DNA of 64,000 nt. It comes from Micromonospora_J zhanjiangensis (GTDB lineage Bacteria > Actinomycetota > Actinomycetes > Mycobacteriales > Micromonosporaceae). A program made the translations under genes and the position numbers. The notes under the pieces are model-generated. The model was not told where the DNA came from. It saw only the letters and a program-made list of their open reading frames with translations, and searched no databases. The stretch covers positions 67,007 through 131,006 of the forward strand of contig NZ_JBHSBN010000019.1 in the NCBI RefSeq assembly GCF_042650605.1. The letters run 5' to 3'. Positions within the stretch are counted from its first letter, which is position 1. Each line of letters starts with the position of its first letter. Positions 7,912 through 14,977 of the stretch are shown here, one piece after another.

Positions 7912-8988
7912 GTGTACGGCAACGACTTCTCCGGACCCGACGACGCCGCGGGCGGCCTGCTGAGTCAGGTCGAGGCGGCCGAGGCCGCGCTGCGCGAGGC
8001 GGCCGCCCGTGGGTTGTCCCGTTCCGACGGTGACGGACCCCCGCCGGGCGTCGAGCTGCAGGACCACTTCACCGCGCTGATCGAGGCCGATCAGAAGATC
8101 GAACCGCGGGACTGGATGCCCGACTCGTACCGCAGGGCGCTGATCCGGCAGATCGCCCAGCACGCCCACTCCGAGATCATCGGCATGCAGCCCGAGGGGA
8201 ACTGGATCACCCGGGCGCCGTCGCTCAAGCGCAAGGCGATCCTGCTGGCCAAGGTCCAGGACGAGGCCGGTCACGGCCTCTACCTGTACGCCGCGGCCGA
8301 GACCCTGGGGGTAACCCGGGACGAGTTGGTCGACCTGCTGCTCACCGGTCGGCAGAAGTACAGCTCGATCTTCAACTACCCGACGTTGACCTGGGCCGAC
8401 GTCGGTGCCATCGGCTGGCTGGTGGACGGCGCCGCGATCGTCAACCAGGTGCCGCTGTGCCGCTGCTCGTACGGCCCGTACGCGCGGGCGATGATCCGGG
8501 TCTGCAAGGAGGAGTCGTTCCACCAGCGGCAGGGCTACGAGATCCTGCACACCCTGGCGCACGGCACCCCGGCGCAGCGGGCGATGGCCCAGGACGCGGT
8601 CGACCGCTGGTGGTACCCGTCGCTGGCGATGTTCGGGCCGCCGGACGCCGACTCGACCCACTCCGCCCAGTCGATGGCCTGGAAGATCAAGCGGTTCTCC
8701 AACGACGAACTGCGCCAGCGGTTCGTCGACATGTGCGTGCAGCAGGCCGAGATCCTCGGTCTCCGGCTGCCCGACCCGGACCTGCGGTGGAACGAGGAGC
8801 GTCAGGCCCACGACTACACCCAGCCGGACTACGACGAGCTGATGCGGGTGATCAAGGGCGACGGTCCGTGCAACCGGCAGCGGATGGAACACCGCCGCCG
8901 GGCACACACCGACGGAGCCTGGGTCCGCGAGGCCGCTGCGGCGTACGCGGCCAAGCGGTCGGCCGACCCGACGGCGGTGGCGGCGTGA
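7912..8988 (+). CDS. paaA: Phenylacetyl-CoA 1,2-epoxidase catalytic subunit PaaA
   Basis: A 358-residue di-iron catalytic subunit of the ring 1,2-phenylacetyl-CoA epoxidase, which uses O2 and NADPH-derived electrons to epoxidise the aromatic ring of phenylacetyl-CoA. Candidate iron ligands are E88 in HSEIIGMQP, E118 and H121 in the motif DEAGHGLYLY, and E200/E201 and H204 in KEESFHQRQGYE. The N terminus carries an acidic extension of about 50 residues before the conserved core (HFTALIEADQKIEPRDWMP). The GTG start gives MYGNDFSGPDD, and no good Shine-Dalgarno precedes it. It is the first gene of a tightly coupled paaABCDE operon. Confidence 0.95.
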   Translation: MYGNDFSGPDDAAGGLLSQVEAAEAALREAAARGLSRSDGDGPPPGVELQDHFTALIEADQKIEPRDWMPDSYRRALIRQIAQHAHSEIIGMQPEGNWITRAPSLKRKAILLAKVQDEAGHGLYLYAAAETLGVTRDELVDLLLTGRQKYSSIFNYPTLTWADVGAIGWLVDGAAIVNQVPLCRCSYGPYARAMIRVCKEESFHQRQGYEILHTLAHGTPAQRAMAQDAVDRWWYPSLAMFGPPDADSTHSAQSMAWKIKRFSNDELRQRFVDMCVQQAEILGLRLPDPDLRWNEERQAHDYTQPDYDELMRVIKGDGPCNRQRMEHRRRAHTDGAWVREAAAAYAAKRSADPTAVAA

Positions 8989-9302
8989 ACGACGAGAGGA
9001 AGCAACCGGACATGACCGGACCGGCTGGGTGGCCGTTGTGGGAGGTGTTCGTCCGGGCCCGGCGCGGACTGTCGCACAGTCACGTCGGCAGCCTGCACGC
9101 GCCGGACGCGACACTGGCCCTGCACAACGCCCGCGACCTCTACACCCGCCGCCAGGAGGGCGTGTCGATCTGGGTGGTCCCGGCCGCCGCGATCACCGCG
9201 TCCAGCCCGGACGAGAAGGACGCCTTCTTCGACCCGGCCGCCGACAAGGTCTACCGGCACCCGACCTTCTACGAGGTGCCGGACGGGGTGGCCCACCTGT
9301 GA
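8985..9302 (+). CDS. paaB: Phenylacetyl-CoA epoxidase subunit PaaB
   Basis: The small PaaB subunit, a structural component of the PaaABCE complex. The conserved core reads GWPLWEVFVRARRGLSHSHV, then GSLHAPDATLALHNARDLYTR, then EGVSIWVVPAAAITASSPDEKDAF. Two starts are possible: GTG 8985, which overlaps the paaA stop as GTGA, giving 105 residues, or ATG 9012 behind GAGAGGA, giving 96 residues. The shorter form matches the usual family length of about 95, so ATG 9012 is likely the main start. The gene overlaps paaC by four bases. Confidence 0.93.
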   Translation: MNDERKQPDMTGPAGWPLWEVFVRARRGLSHSHVGSLHAPDATLALHNARDLYTRRQEGVSIWVVPAAAITASSPDEKDAFFDPAADKVYRHPTFYEVPDGVAHL

Positions 9303-10024
9303 CCACCACGGTCGGATACCTGCTCGGGCTGGCCGACGACGCCCTGGTGGCAGCCCAGCGCCTCGGCGAGTGGGCCGCCGCCGCGCCGGAGATGGAAGAG
9401 GACATCGCGCTGGCCAACATCGCGCTCGACCAGCTCGGCGCCGCCCGCCTGCTGCTGTCGTACGCGGGGGAGTTGGAGGGCGCCGGCCGGGACGAGGACG
9501 CGCTGGCGTTCCTGCGCGGCGACCGGGAGTTCCACAACTGCCAGCTGGTCGAGCTGCCCAACGGCGACTTCGCGGTGACCATGGCGAAGCTGCTGTTCCT
9601 GTCGGCGTACCAGCTACCGCTCTACACGGCGCTGAGCGGGTGCGCGGACGAGCGGCTGGCCGCGATCGGCGCGAAGGCCCGCAAGGAGTCGGCCTACCAC
9701 CTCGAACACAGCGCGCTGTGGACGGTCCGGCTGGGCGACGGCACCGCCGAGTCGCACCGGCGCATGCAGGACGCGGTGGACGCGATCTGGCCGTACACCC
9801 ATGAGTTGTTCGCGGCGGACCCGGCGGCCCCGGTCGACCCGGCCGGGCTGCGCGCGGCGTTCCTGTCCGCCGTGGAACCGGTGCTCACCGAGGCGACCCT
9901 GGACCGGCCGGCCGACGGGTGGGCGCCGTCCGGCGGTCGGTCCGGCGTGCACACCGAGCACCTGTCCTACCTGCTGGCCGAGATGCAGGTGCTGCACCGC
10001 GCCCACCCGGGCGCGCGCTGGTGA
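9299..10024 (+). CDS. paaC: Phenylacetyl-CoA epoxidase structural subunit PaaC
   Basis: A 241-residue PaaC, the ferritin-like partner that forms the heterodimer core with PaaA but does not bind the di-iron centre itself. The family pattern is seen in YLLGLADDALVAAQRLGEWA, DIALANIALDQLGAARLLL, FHNCQLVELPNGDFAVTMAKLLFLS, ARKESAYHLEHSALWTVRLGDGT and the C-terminal HTEHLSYLLAEMQVLHRAHPGARW. The GTG start overlaps the paaB stop as GTGA, and the paaC stop overlaps the following GTG in the same way, so translation is coupled. Confidence 0.95.
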   Translation: MTTTVGYLLGLADDALVAAQRLGEWAAAAPEMEEDIALANIALDQLGAARLLLSYAGELEGAGRDEDALAFLRGDREFHNCQLVELPNGDFAVTMAKLLFLSAYQLPLYTALSGCADERLAAIGAKARKESAYHLEHSALWTVRLGDGTAESHRRMQDAVDAIWPYTHELFAADPAAPVDPAGLRAAFLSAVEPVLTEATLDRPADGWAPSGGRSGVHTEHLSYLLAEMQVLHRAHPGARW

Positions 10025-10581
10025 CCGGCGGGGTGACGACGATGACGGATCCGGCGGCCGCCGTAGCACCGACCGGTCCGTCCGGCGGCGAGGCGGCAGA
10101 CCCGGTGCGGACCGCGCGGGACGCGGTCGCCGCGGTGGTCGACCCGGAGATCCGGGTGGTGACCATCGAGGACCTGGGCATCCTGCGCGGGGTGGCCGCG
10201 GACCCGGCGACCGGCCGGATCACCGTGACCATCACCCCGACCTACTCCGGCTGCCCGGCCATGGACGTGATCCGGGCCGACATCCGGGCCGCGCTGGCCG
10301 CCGCCGGTCACCCCGACGCCGAGGTACGGACGGTCTTCGCGCCCGCCTGGAGCACCGACTGGATCTCCGCGGCCGGCCGGGCCAAACTCGCCGAGGCCGG
10401 CATCGCCCCACCCGGCCCGGCCACCCGGACCGGCCCGGTGCCGCTCACCCTCGGTGTGCGCTGCCCGCGCTGCGGGTCGGTGGACACCGAACAGCTCAGC
10501 CGGTTCGGCTCCACCGCGTGCAAGGCGCTGTGGCGCTGCCGGACCTGCCGTGACCCCTTCGACCAGGTGAAGCCGCTGTGA
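10021..10581 (+). CDS. paaD: Phenylacetate degradation protein PaaD (iron-sulfur maturation, DUF59)
   Basis: PaaD, a DUF59/MIP18-type protein thought to help assemble the Fe-S centre of the epoxidase reductase. The DUF59 part is VVDPEIRVVTIEDLGILRGV with TPTYSGCPAMDVIRADI. The C terminus has a four-cysteine knuckle: C-P-R-C-G followed by C-R-T-C-R, with a further Cys in STACKALW. GTG 10021 overlaps the paaC stop (186 residues); ATG 10042 in the same frame would give 179. The gene ends in a GTGA overlap with paaE. Confidence 0.93.
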   Translation: MTGGVTTMTDPAAAVAPTGPSGGEAADPVRTARDAVAAVVDPEIRVVTIEDLGILRGVAADPATGRITVTITPTYSGCPAMDVIRADIRAALAAAGHPDAEVRTVFAPAWSTDWISAAGRAKLAEAGIAPPGPATRTGPVPLTLGVRCPRCGSVDTEQLSRFGSTACKALWRCRTCRDPFDQVKPL

Positions 10582-11687
10582 CCGTGACCATCACCCGCCC
10601 GGCACGCCGCCGGCCGGTGTTCCACCCGCTGCCCGTCGCCGCGGTCGACCGGCTGACCGAGGCCTCGGTCGCCATCACCTTCGCGGTGCCGCCCGAGCTG
10701 CGCGACATCTTCGCGTTCCGGGCCGGCCAGCACATCACCGTCCGTCGGGTGCACGACGCCGACGGCGAGGACGTGCGGCGGTCGTACTCGATCTGCTCGA
10801 CGCCGGCGGACCTGGCCGCGCACGGACGGCTCCGGATCGGGGTCAAGGAGATCCCCGGCGGCGCCTTTTCCGGCTTCGCCGCCAGCACCCTGCGGCCCGG
10901 CGACACCATCGAGGTGCTGCCGCCGCTCGGGCACTTCACCACGGCGTTCGCGCCGGACCGGCAGCGCCGCTACGGCGCGGTGGTCGCCGGCTCCGGCGTC
11001 ACCCCCGTGCTCGCGCTGGTCGCCACCGCGCTGGCCGTCGAGCCGGCCAGCACCTTCACCCTGGTCTACGGCAACCGGTACGCCCGCAGCGTCATGTTCG
11101 CCGAGGAACTGGCCGACCTGAAGGACCGCTATCCGACCCGGCTGCACCTGGTGCACGTGCTGTCCCGCGAACCGGGCGACTCGCCGCTGCTCTCCGGCCG
11201 GGTGGACGCCGACCGGCTGACCCGGCTGCTGGACACCATCGTGCCCGCCGACAGCATCGACGAGTGGTTCCTGTGCGGCCCGTACGGGCTGGTCACCGAG
11301 GCGACCAGGGTGCTCACCGGGCGCGGGGTGCCACCGGCCGCCGTGCACACCGAGCTGTTCCACGTCGACGAGCCGCCCACCCCGCCCCGTCGGGTCGAGG
11401 ACAGCACCGCCGGTGCCGATGTCACGATCATGCTGGACGGCCGCGCGTCGAGCTTCCGGATGGGCCGCGAGGACCGGGTCCTCGACGCGGCGCTGAAGGT
11501 CCGCGGCGAGCTGCCGTACGCCTGCAAGGGCGGGGTCTGCTCCACCTGCCGGGCCAAGGTGGTCGAGGGCGAGGTGACGATGGCCCGCAACTACGCCCTG
11601 GAGCCGGACGAGGTGGCCGCCGGCTACGTCCTGACCTGCCAGTCCAGCCCGACCACCGACCGCCTGGTCGTCGACTACGACGCCTGA
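10578..11687 (+). CDS. paaE: Phenylacetyl-CoA epoxidase reductase subunit PaaE
   Basis: A 369-residue NAD(P)H-dependent flavin/iron-sulfur reductase that passes electrons to PaaA. The FAD-binding motif is RRSYSICSTP, the nucleotide-binding motif GSGVTPVLALVATAL, and the C-terminal plant-type ferredoxin domain binds a [2Fe-2S] cluster through C316, C321, C324 and C354. The length and order (FNR-like module, then ferredoxin) are those of PaaE. It is the last gene of the operon. Genes for phenylacetate-CoA ligase, the isomerase and the ring-opening enzyme are not in this window. Confidence 0.95.
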   Translation: MTVTITRPARRRPVFHPLPVAAVDRLTEASVAITFAVPPELRDIFAFRAGQHITVRRVHDADGEDVRRSYSICSTPADLAAHGRLRIGVKEIPGGAFSGFAASTLRPGDTIEVLPPLGHFTTAFAPDRQRRYGAVVAGSGVTPVLALVATALAVEPASTFTLVYGNRYARSVMFAEELADLKDRYPTRLHLVHVLSREPGDSPLLSGRVDADRLTRLLDTIVPADSIDEWFLCGPYGLVTEATRVLTGRGVPPAAVHTELFHVDEPPTPPRRVEDSTAGADVTIMLDGRASSFRMGREDRVLDAALKVRGELPYACKGGVCSTCRAKVVEGEVTMARNYALEPDEVAAGYVLTCQSSPTTDRLVVDYDA

Positions 11688-11712
11688 TCCCGCAGCCCGG
11701 CCCGGCCCGGCT

Positions 11713-11796
11713 GGTCGCGCGGCGCTTTGCCTGGCGGGTCGCGCGGCGCTGCGTGGTCGGGAGCTGCTGGCTGTTCGTGAGCTGCTGGCTGGTCGT
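11713..11796. repeat. Short direct and tandem repeats after paaE
   Basis: GGTCGCGCGGCGCT occurs at 11713-11726 and again at 11737-11750. It is followed by an 18-bp unit repeated in tandem with one mismatch, GAGCTGCTGGCTGTTCGT at 11761-11778 and GAGCTGCTGGCTGGTCGT at 11779-11796. No gene covers the stretch. The repeats look like recent slippage or duplication in non-coding DNA. Confidence 0.7.
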
Positions 11797-11844
11797 GAAG
11801 CTGGCGGCGGTCCGGGAGCGGCGCCGGGCCGGGAGGCGTCCCAC

Positions 11845-11900
11845 TTTTGGCGCTACATCAAATTCGATGTACGTACTACATCTTTGATGTAGCCCCAAAA
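11845..11900. promoter_or_regulatory. Large nested inverted repeat (operator or terminator)
   Basis: A 56-bp symmetric element. Outer arms TTTTGG (11845-11850) and CCAAAA (11895-11900), plus GCTACATCAAA (11852-11862) and TTTGATGTAGC (11883-11893), pair over 17 of 18 positions. Inside is a second palindrome, GATGTA-CGTAC-TACATC (11866-11882). The element therefore carries four TACATC/GATGTA half-sites arranged head to head. It lies between the 3' ends of the convergent paaE and 11937 genes, where a terminator would be expected, but the usual A-run/stem/T-run polarity is reversed and the arms are AT-rich, which looks more like a multi-site operator. Confidence 0.6.
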
Positions 11901-11936
11901 TTGTGTCCGGCTCCGGCGGGCGGGTATCGACGCGCT

Positions 11937-12230
11937 TCAGTCGCTGCGGAGACGCGCAGTCCAATAGGTGAGGTCGGAGCGGTGCTCGACCAGGGCAACG
12001 CTCTCGCCGCAGGCGTCCTCGATCAGCTTGACCGCCTCGTCCAGGTGCGCCGGGCAGTGATCCCAGTCGGTGTCGCGGTACATCTGCAGGCCGACCTCGC
12101 CCCGATCGCGGCTGAGCGCCTCACCCGCCTCGGGTGGCACGAGAACGATGGTGTAGCGGGCCGCCTCCCGCTCCGCGTCGCTGGGCGGCGGCGGTTCGTC
12201 GTATCCACGCGGCCGGAAGTGCTCGACCAC
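11937..12230 (-). CDS. Uncharacterised 97-residue protein
   Basis: I do not recognise this protein. It is acidic with a Pro-rich N terminus (DEPPPPSD), no membrane segment and no signal peptide, and reads as a small alpha/beta domain (YTIVLVPPEAGEAL, DEAVKLIEDACGESVALV, LTYWTARL). It starts with GTG at 12230 and is divergent from the frameshifted XRE regulator at 12257 with only 26 bases between them, so the two would share a control region. Codon usage and frame length support a real gene, but only moderately. Confidence 0.5.
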   Translation of the reverse strand: MVEHFRPRGYDEPPPPSDAEREAARYTIVLVPPEAGEALSRDRGEVGLQMYRDTDWDHCPAHLDEAVKLIEDACGESVALVEHRSDLTYWTARLRSD

Positions 12231-12256
12231 CGACGGGATCGGCCCCGGAGTCGTGG

Positions 12257-13104
12257 ATGTCAGGCACGAATCAACCCACGGTGGTCGGTCGGGGGCTCGG
12301 TGGCGAGTTGCGCGAGCTGCGGCGGACGCGTGGGCTGCCGCAGCGGCAGGTGGCGATCCGGTTGGGCTGGCAACCGTCCAAGCTGTCCCGGATAGAGGCC
12401 GGCATCCAGGGTGTCCAGGCCGCCGATGTCGCGTCCCTGCTGGTGATCTACGGGGTCACCGGTGACGAACGCAAGCGACTGCTCGGGATGGCCGAGCGGT
12501 CCGCCGAGACCGGTTGGTGGGAGGCGATCGGTGGGCTCTCCGACGAGTCCCGCACGCTGATCCGGCTGGAGGCCGAGGCGACCGGGATCGTGAACTGGCA
12601 GCCGCTGCTGGTGCCCGGCCTGCTGCAGATCCCGGACTACAGCCACGCCGTGATGGCCGGCTGTGGCGTGCCGGAGGACGAGGCGCAGTCCCGGGTGGCC
12701 GCCCGGCTCGGCCGGCAGGCGATCCTCAGCCGGCCGACACCGCCCGTCGTGCACGCGATGATCGACGAGATGGTGTTGCGCCGGGTGCTCGGCGGGACTC
12801 GCGTCATGGTCCGTCAGTTGCGCCACCTGCTCGATGCCGCCGAGCGCCCCACGTCACGCTCCAGGTGGTGCCGATGGCCGTCGGCGGGCATACCGGGCTG
12901 GACGGGTCGTTCGCGCTCTTCGACTTCCCGCGCAACCGATCGGTGGTCTACCTGGACCACAAACTGGCCGGGCTGTTCCTGGAGGAGGCGCCGCAGGTGA
13001 CGCACTTCCGGCGAGAGGCGGATAGGCTGGCCCGGGTGGCGTTGAGCCCGGCCGAGTCGGTGGAGTTCGTTGCCCGGGTCGCAACGGAGTACGAGCGGGA
13101 GTGA
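12257..13104 (+). pseudogene. XRE-family DUF5753 regulator, frameshifted
   Basis: This is a helix-turn-helix regulator of the large actinomycete XRE/DUF5753 family that pairs with DUF397 proteins. The first frame gives MSGTNQPTVVGRGLGGELRE, the HTH (LPQRQVAIRLGWQPSKLSRI), and DUF5753 up to RHLLDAAERP near 12855. The matching remainder, HVTLQVVPMAVGGHTGLDGS through FVARVATEYERE, is in the next frame and ends at 13104. One base appears to be missing in the C run at about 12847-12850. Restoring it would give a normal protein of about 282 residues. It may be a genuine pseudogene or a sequencing error in a homopolymer. The intact DUF397 gene follows 6 bp later. Confidence 0.85.
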
Positions 13105-13110
13105 GCCCAG

Positions 13111-13308
13111 ATGAGGCCAGCGGACCTGACCGGCGCGGTCTGGCGCAAGTCCACCCGCAGCGGCTCGAACGCCGACTGCCTGGAGTTCGCCGACTTGGGC
13201 CGGGCGGTGGCCGTACGGGATTCCAAGGACCCGCATGGGCCGGTCCTGGCCTTCGATCCGATGAGCTGGTCCGGGTTTCTCCGCGGCCTGACGATCGATT
13301 CCCCGTAG
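13111..13308 (+). CDS. DUF397 domain protein
   Basis: A 65-residue DUF397 protein: WRKSTRSGSNADCLEFADLG, then VAVRDSKDPHGPVLAF and a terminal WSGFLRGL. These small proteins are encoded next to XRE/DUF5753 regulators in many copies per actinomycete genome. Characterised members of the family group act as toxin-like or developmental partners of the regulator. It starts 6 bp after the end of the frameshifted regulator and is presumably co-transcribed with it. If the regulator is really dead, this gene is an orphan. Confidence 0.88.
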   Translation: MRPADLTGAVWRKSTRSGSNADCLEFADLGRAVAVRDSKDPHGPVLAFDPMSWSGFLRGLTIDSP

Positions 13309-13396
13309 CCTTCGCCTCGCGGCCTGCGGTGGAGGTGCGTCACAGGCGGAACGGCTGGACGGGACGGTGGTGGGCGGGCCGCGTACGCTCGAACGC

Positions 13397-14602
13397 GTGA
13401 CTGTGAGCCGGGAGATCGACGACATCCTGCAGCGCGGCGCCGACGGCGGCCGGATCACGCCGGAGGAGGCGCTGCTGATCTACACGGAGGCGCCGTTCCA
13501 CGCCCTCGGCGAGGCGGCGGACGCCGTGCGCCGGCGGCGGTACCCGGACGGGATCGTCACCTACATCATCGATCGCAACATCAACTACACCAACGTCTGC
13601 GTGACCGCGTGCAAGTTCTGCGCCTTCTACCGGGCGCCGAAGCACAAGGAGGGCTGGACCCACCCGACCGAGGAGATCCTGCGGCGCTGCGCCGAGGCGG
13701 TCGAGCTGGGCGCCACGCAGGTGATGTTGCAGGGTGGGCACCACCCGGACTACGGCGTGGAGTACTACGAAGAGCTGTTCTCCTCGGTCAAGCGGGCCTA
13801 CCCCCAGCTGACGATCCACTCGATCGGGCCGAGCGAGGTCCTGCACATGGCCAAGGTCTCCGGCGTCTCGCTGGAGGAGGCCATCACCCGGATCAAGGCC
13901 GCCGGCCTGGACTCGATCGCCGGGGCCGGCGCCGAGATGCTGCCCGAGCGCCCCCGCAAGGCGATCGCGCCGCTCAAGGAGTCGGGCGAGCGGTGGTGCG
14001 ACGTGATGGCGCTGGCCCACCGGCTCGGGGTGGAGTCCACCGCGACGATGATGATGGGCACCGGGGAGACGCACGCCGAGCGGATCGAGCACCTGCGGAT
14101 GATCCGCGACGTGCAGGACCAGGCGGACGCCGGCGGCTACGGCGGGTTCCGGTCCTTCATCCCGTGGACGTACCAGCCGGAGAACAACCACCTCAAGGGC
14201 CGGACCCAGGCCACCAACGACGAGTACCTGCGGCTGATCGCCACCGCCCGGCTGTTCTTCGAGACCGTGCCGCACCTGCAGGCGTCGTGGCTGACCACCG
14301 GCAAGGAGGTCGGGCAGCTCGCCCTGCACATGGGGGTGGACGACCTCGGGTCGATCATGTTGGAGGAGAACGTGATCTCCTCGGCCGGCGCCCGGCACCG
14401 GTCCAACCTGCACGAGCTGATCTGGATGATCCGTTCGGCCGGCCGGATCCCGGCCCAGCGGGACACCCTCTACCGGCACCTGGCGGTGCACCGGACCCCG
14501 GCCGACGACCCGAGCGACGACCGGGTGGTCTCGCACTTCTCGTCGATCGCCCTGCCGGGCGGCGGGGCCGGCCGCTCGTTGCCCCTGGTCGACGTCCGGT
14601 AG
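13397..14602 (+). CDS. mqnC: Dehypoxanthine futalosine cyclase MqnC (radical SAM)
   Basis: A 401-residue radical SAM enzyme that closes dehypoxanthine futalosine to the cyclic spiro form in the futalosine menaquinone pathway. The [4Fe-4S] motif C68-x3-C72-x2-C75 (NVCVTACKFCAF) is intact. Other hallmarks are RNINYTNVC, QGGHHPDYGVEYYE, GLDSIAGAGAEMLPERPR, ATMMMGTGETHAERIEHL and SFIPWTYQPENN. GTG 13397 is preferred over an upstream in-frame GTG because the conserved part begins just after it. It stands alone, 88 bp after the DUF397 gene. mqnA is at 5533. Confidence 0.96.
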   Translation: MTVSREIDDILQRGADGGRITPEEALLIYTEAPFHALGEAADAVRRRRYPDGIVTYIIDRNINYTNVCVTACKFCAFYRAPKHKEGWTHPTEEILRRCAEAVELGATQVMLQGGHHPDYGVEYYEELFSSVKRAYPQLTIHSIGPSEVLHMAKVSGVSLEEAITRIKAAGLDSIAGAGAEMLPERPRKAIAPLKESGERWCDVMALAHRLGVESTATMMMGTGETHAERIEHLRMIRDVQDQADAGGYGGFRSFIPWTYQPENNHLKGRTQATNDEYLRLIATARLFFETVPHLQASWLTTGKEVGQLALHMGVDDLGSIMLEENVISSAGARHRSNLHELIWMIRSAGRIPAQRDTLYRHLAVHRTPADDPSDDRVVSHFSSIALPGGGAGRSLPLVDVR

Positions 14603-14977
14603 CCGCGCGTTGACCTGGCGTTTCCGGCCCGGGACCGACGATCTGGTCGGTGGTTGCCCGCCGAGCCGGTGATCTCTGCCGGCCGAACGGCTGAGCCCGG
14701 CCGCGATCGGCCGCGGAAAGAGCCATCAATCCGGGCATTTCTTAAATGATCTTTAGCCGTGCAGGCCAGCGGGCTGATCGTGGGGCTGGCGGAGGAGCGC
14801 GTCGACCGATAACGTCCCAGCACCGACAGGTTGACGGTCGTACTCCACCGGCCCATGGGGCCGTTCACATAGAGCCGCTGGGCGGGACGGGTCACCGTCC
14901 CGCCCACGGTGTTCCGCCACCACGGCGGCCGGCGTCGTCAGCTGTCCACCCCGCACTTGCTCAGCTCCGGGAGTCGT
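14603..14977. other. Intergenic leader upstream of the surface protein gene
   Basis: About 375 bases between mqnC and the LPxTG protein gene; no gene was identified. Seen here: a weak stem ACCGAC/GTCGGT near 14636-14653 that may end the mqnC transcript, an AT-rich palindrome CATTT-CTT-AAATG at 14736-14748 that is the best candidate promoter/operator region, and a strong G/C hairpin at 14874-14906 described separately. The transcript of the surface protein would thus have a long structured leader. Confidence 0.4.
14874..14906. repeat. G/C hairpin, copy 1 of a repeat flanking the surface protein gene
   Basis: TGGGCGGGACGG pairs with CCGTCCCGCCCA around the loop GTCA. Apart from one loop base, all 33 bases match the hairpin at 16598-16630, which lies just after the intervening gene. 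It sits about 70 bp upstream of the ATG at 14978, so here it would be in the 5' leader rather than act as an ordinary terminator. Confidence 0.75.
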
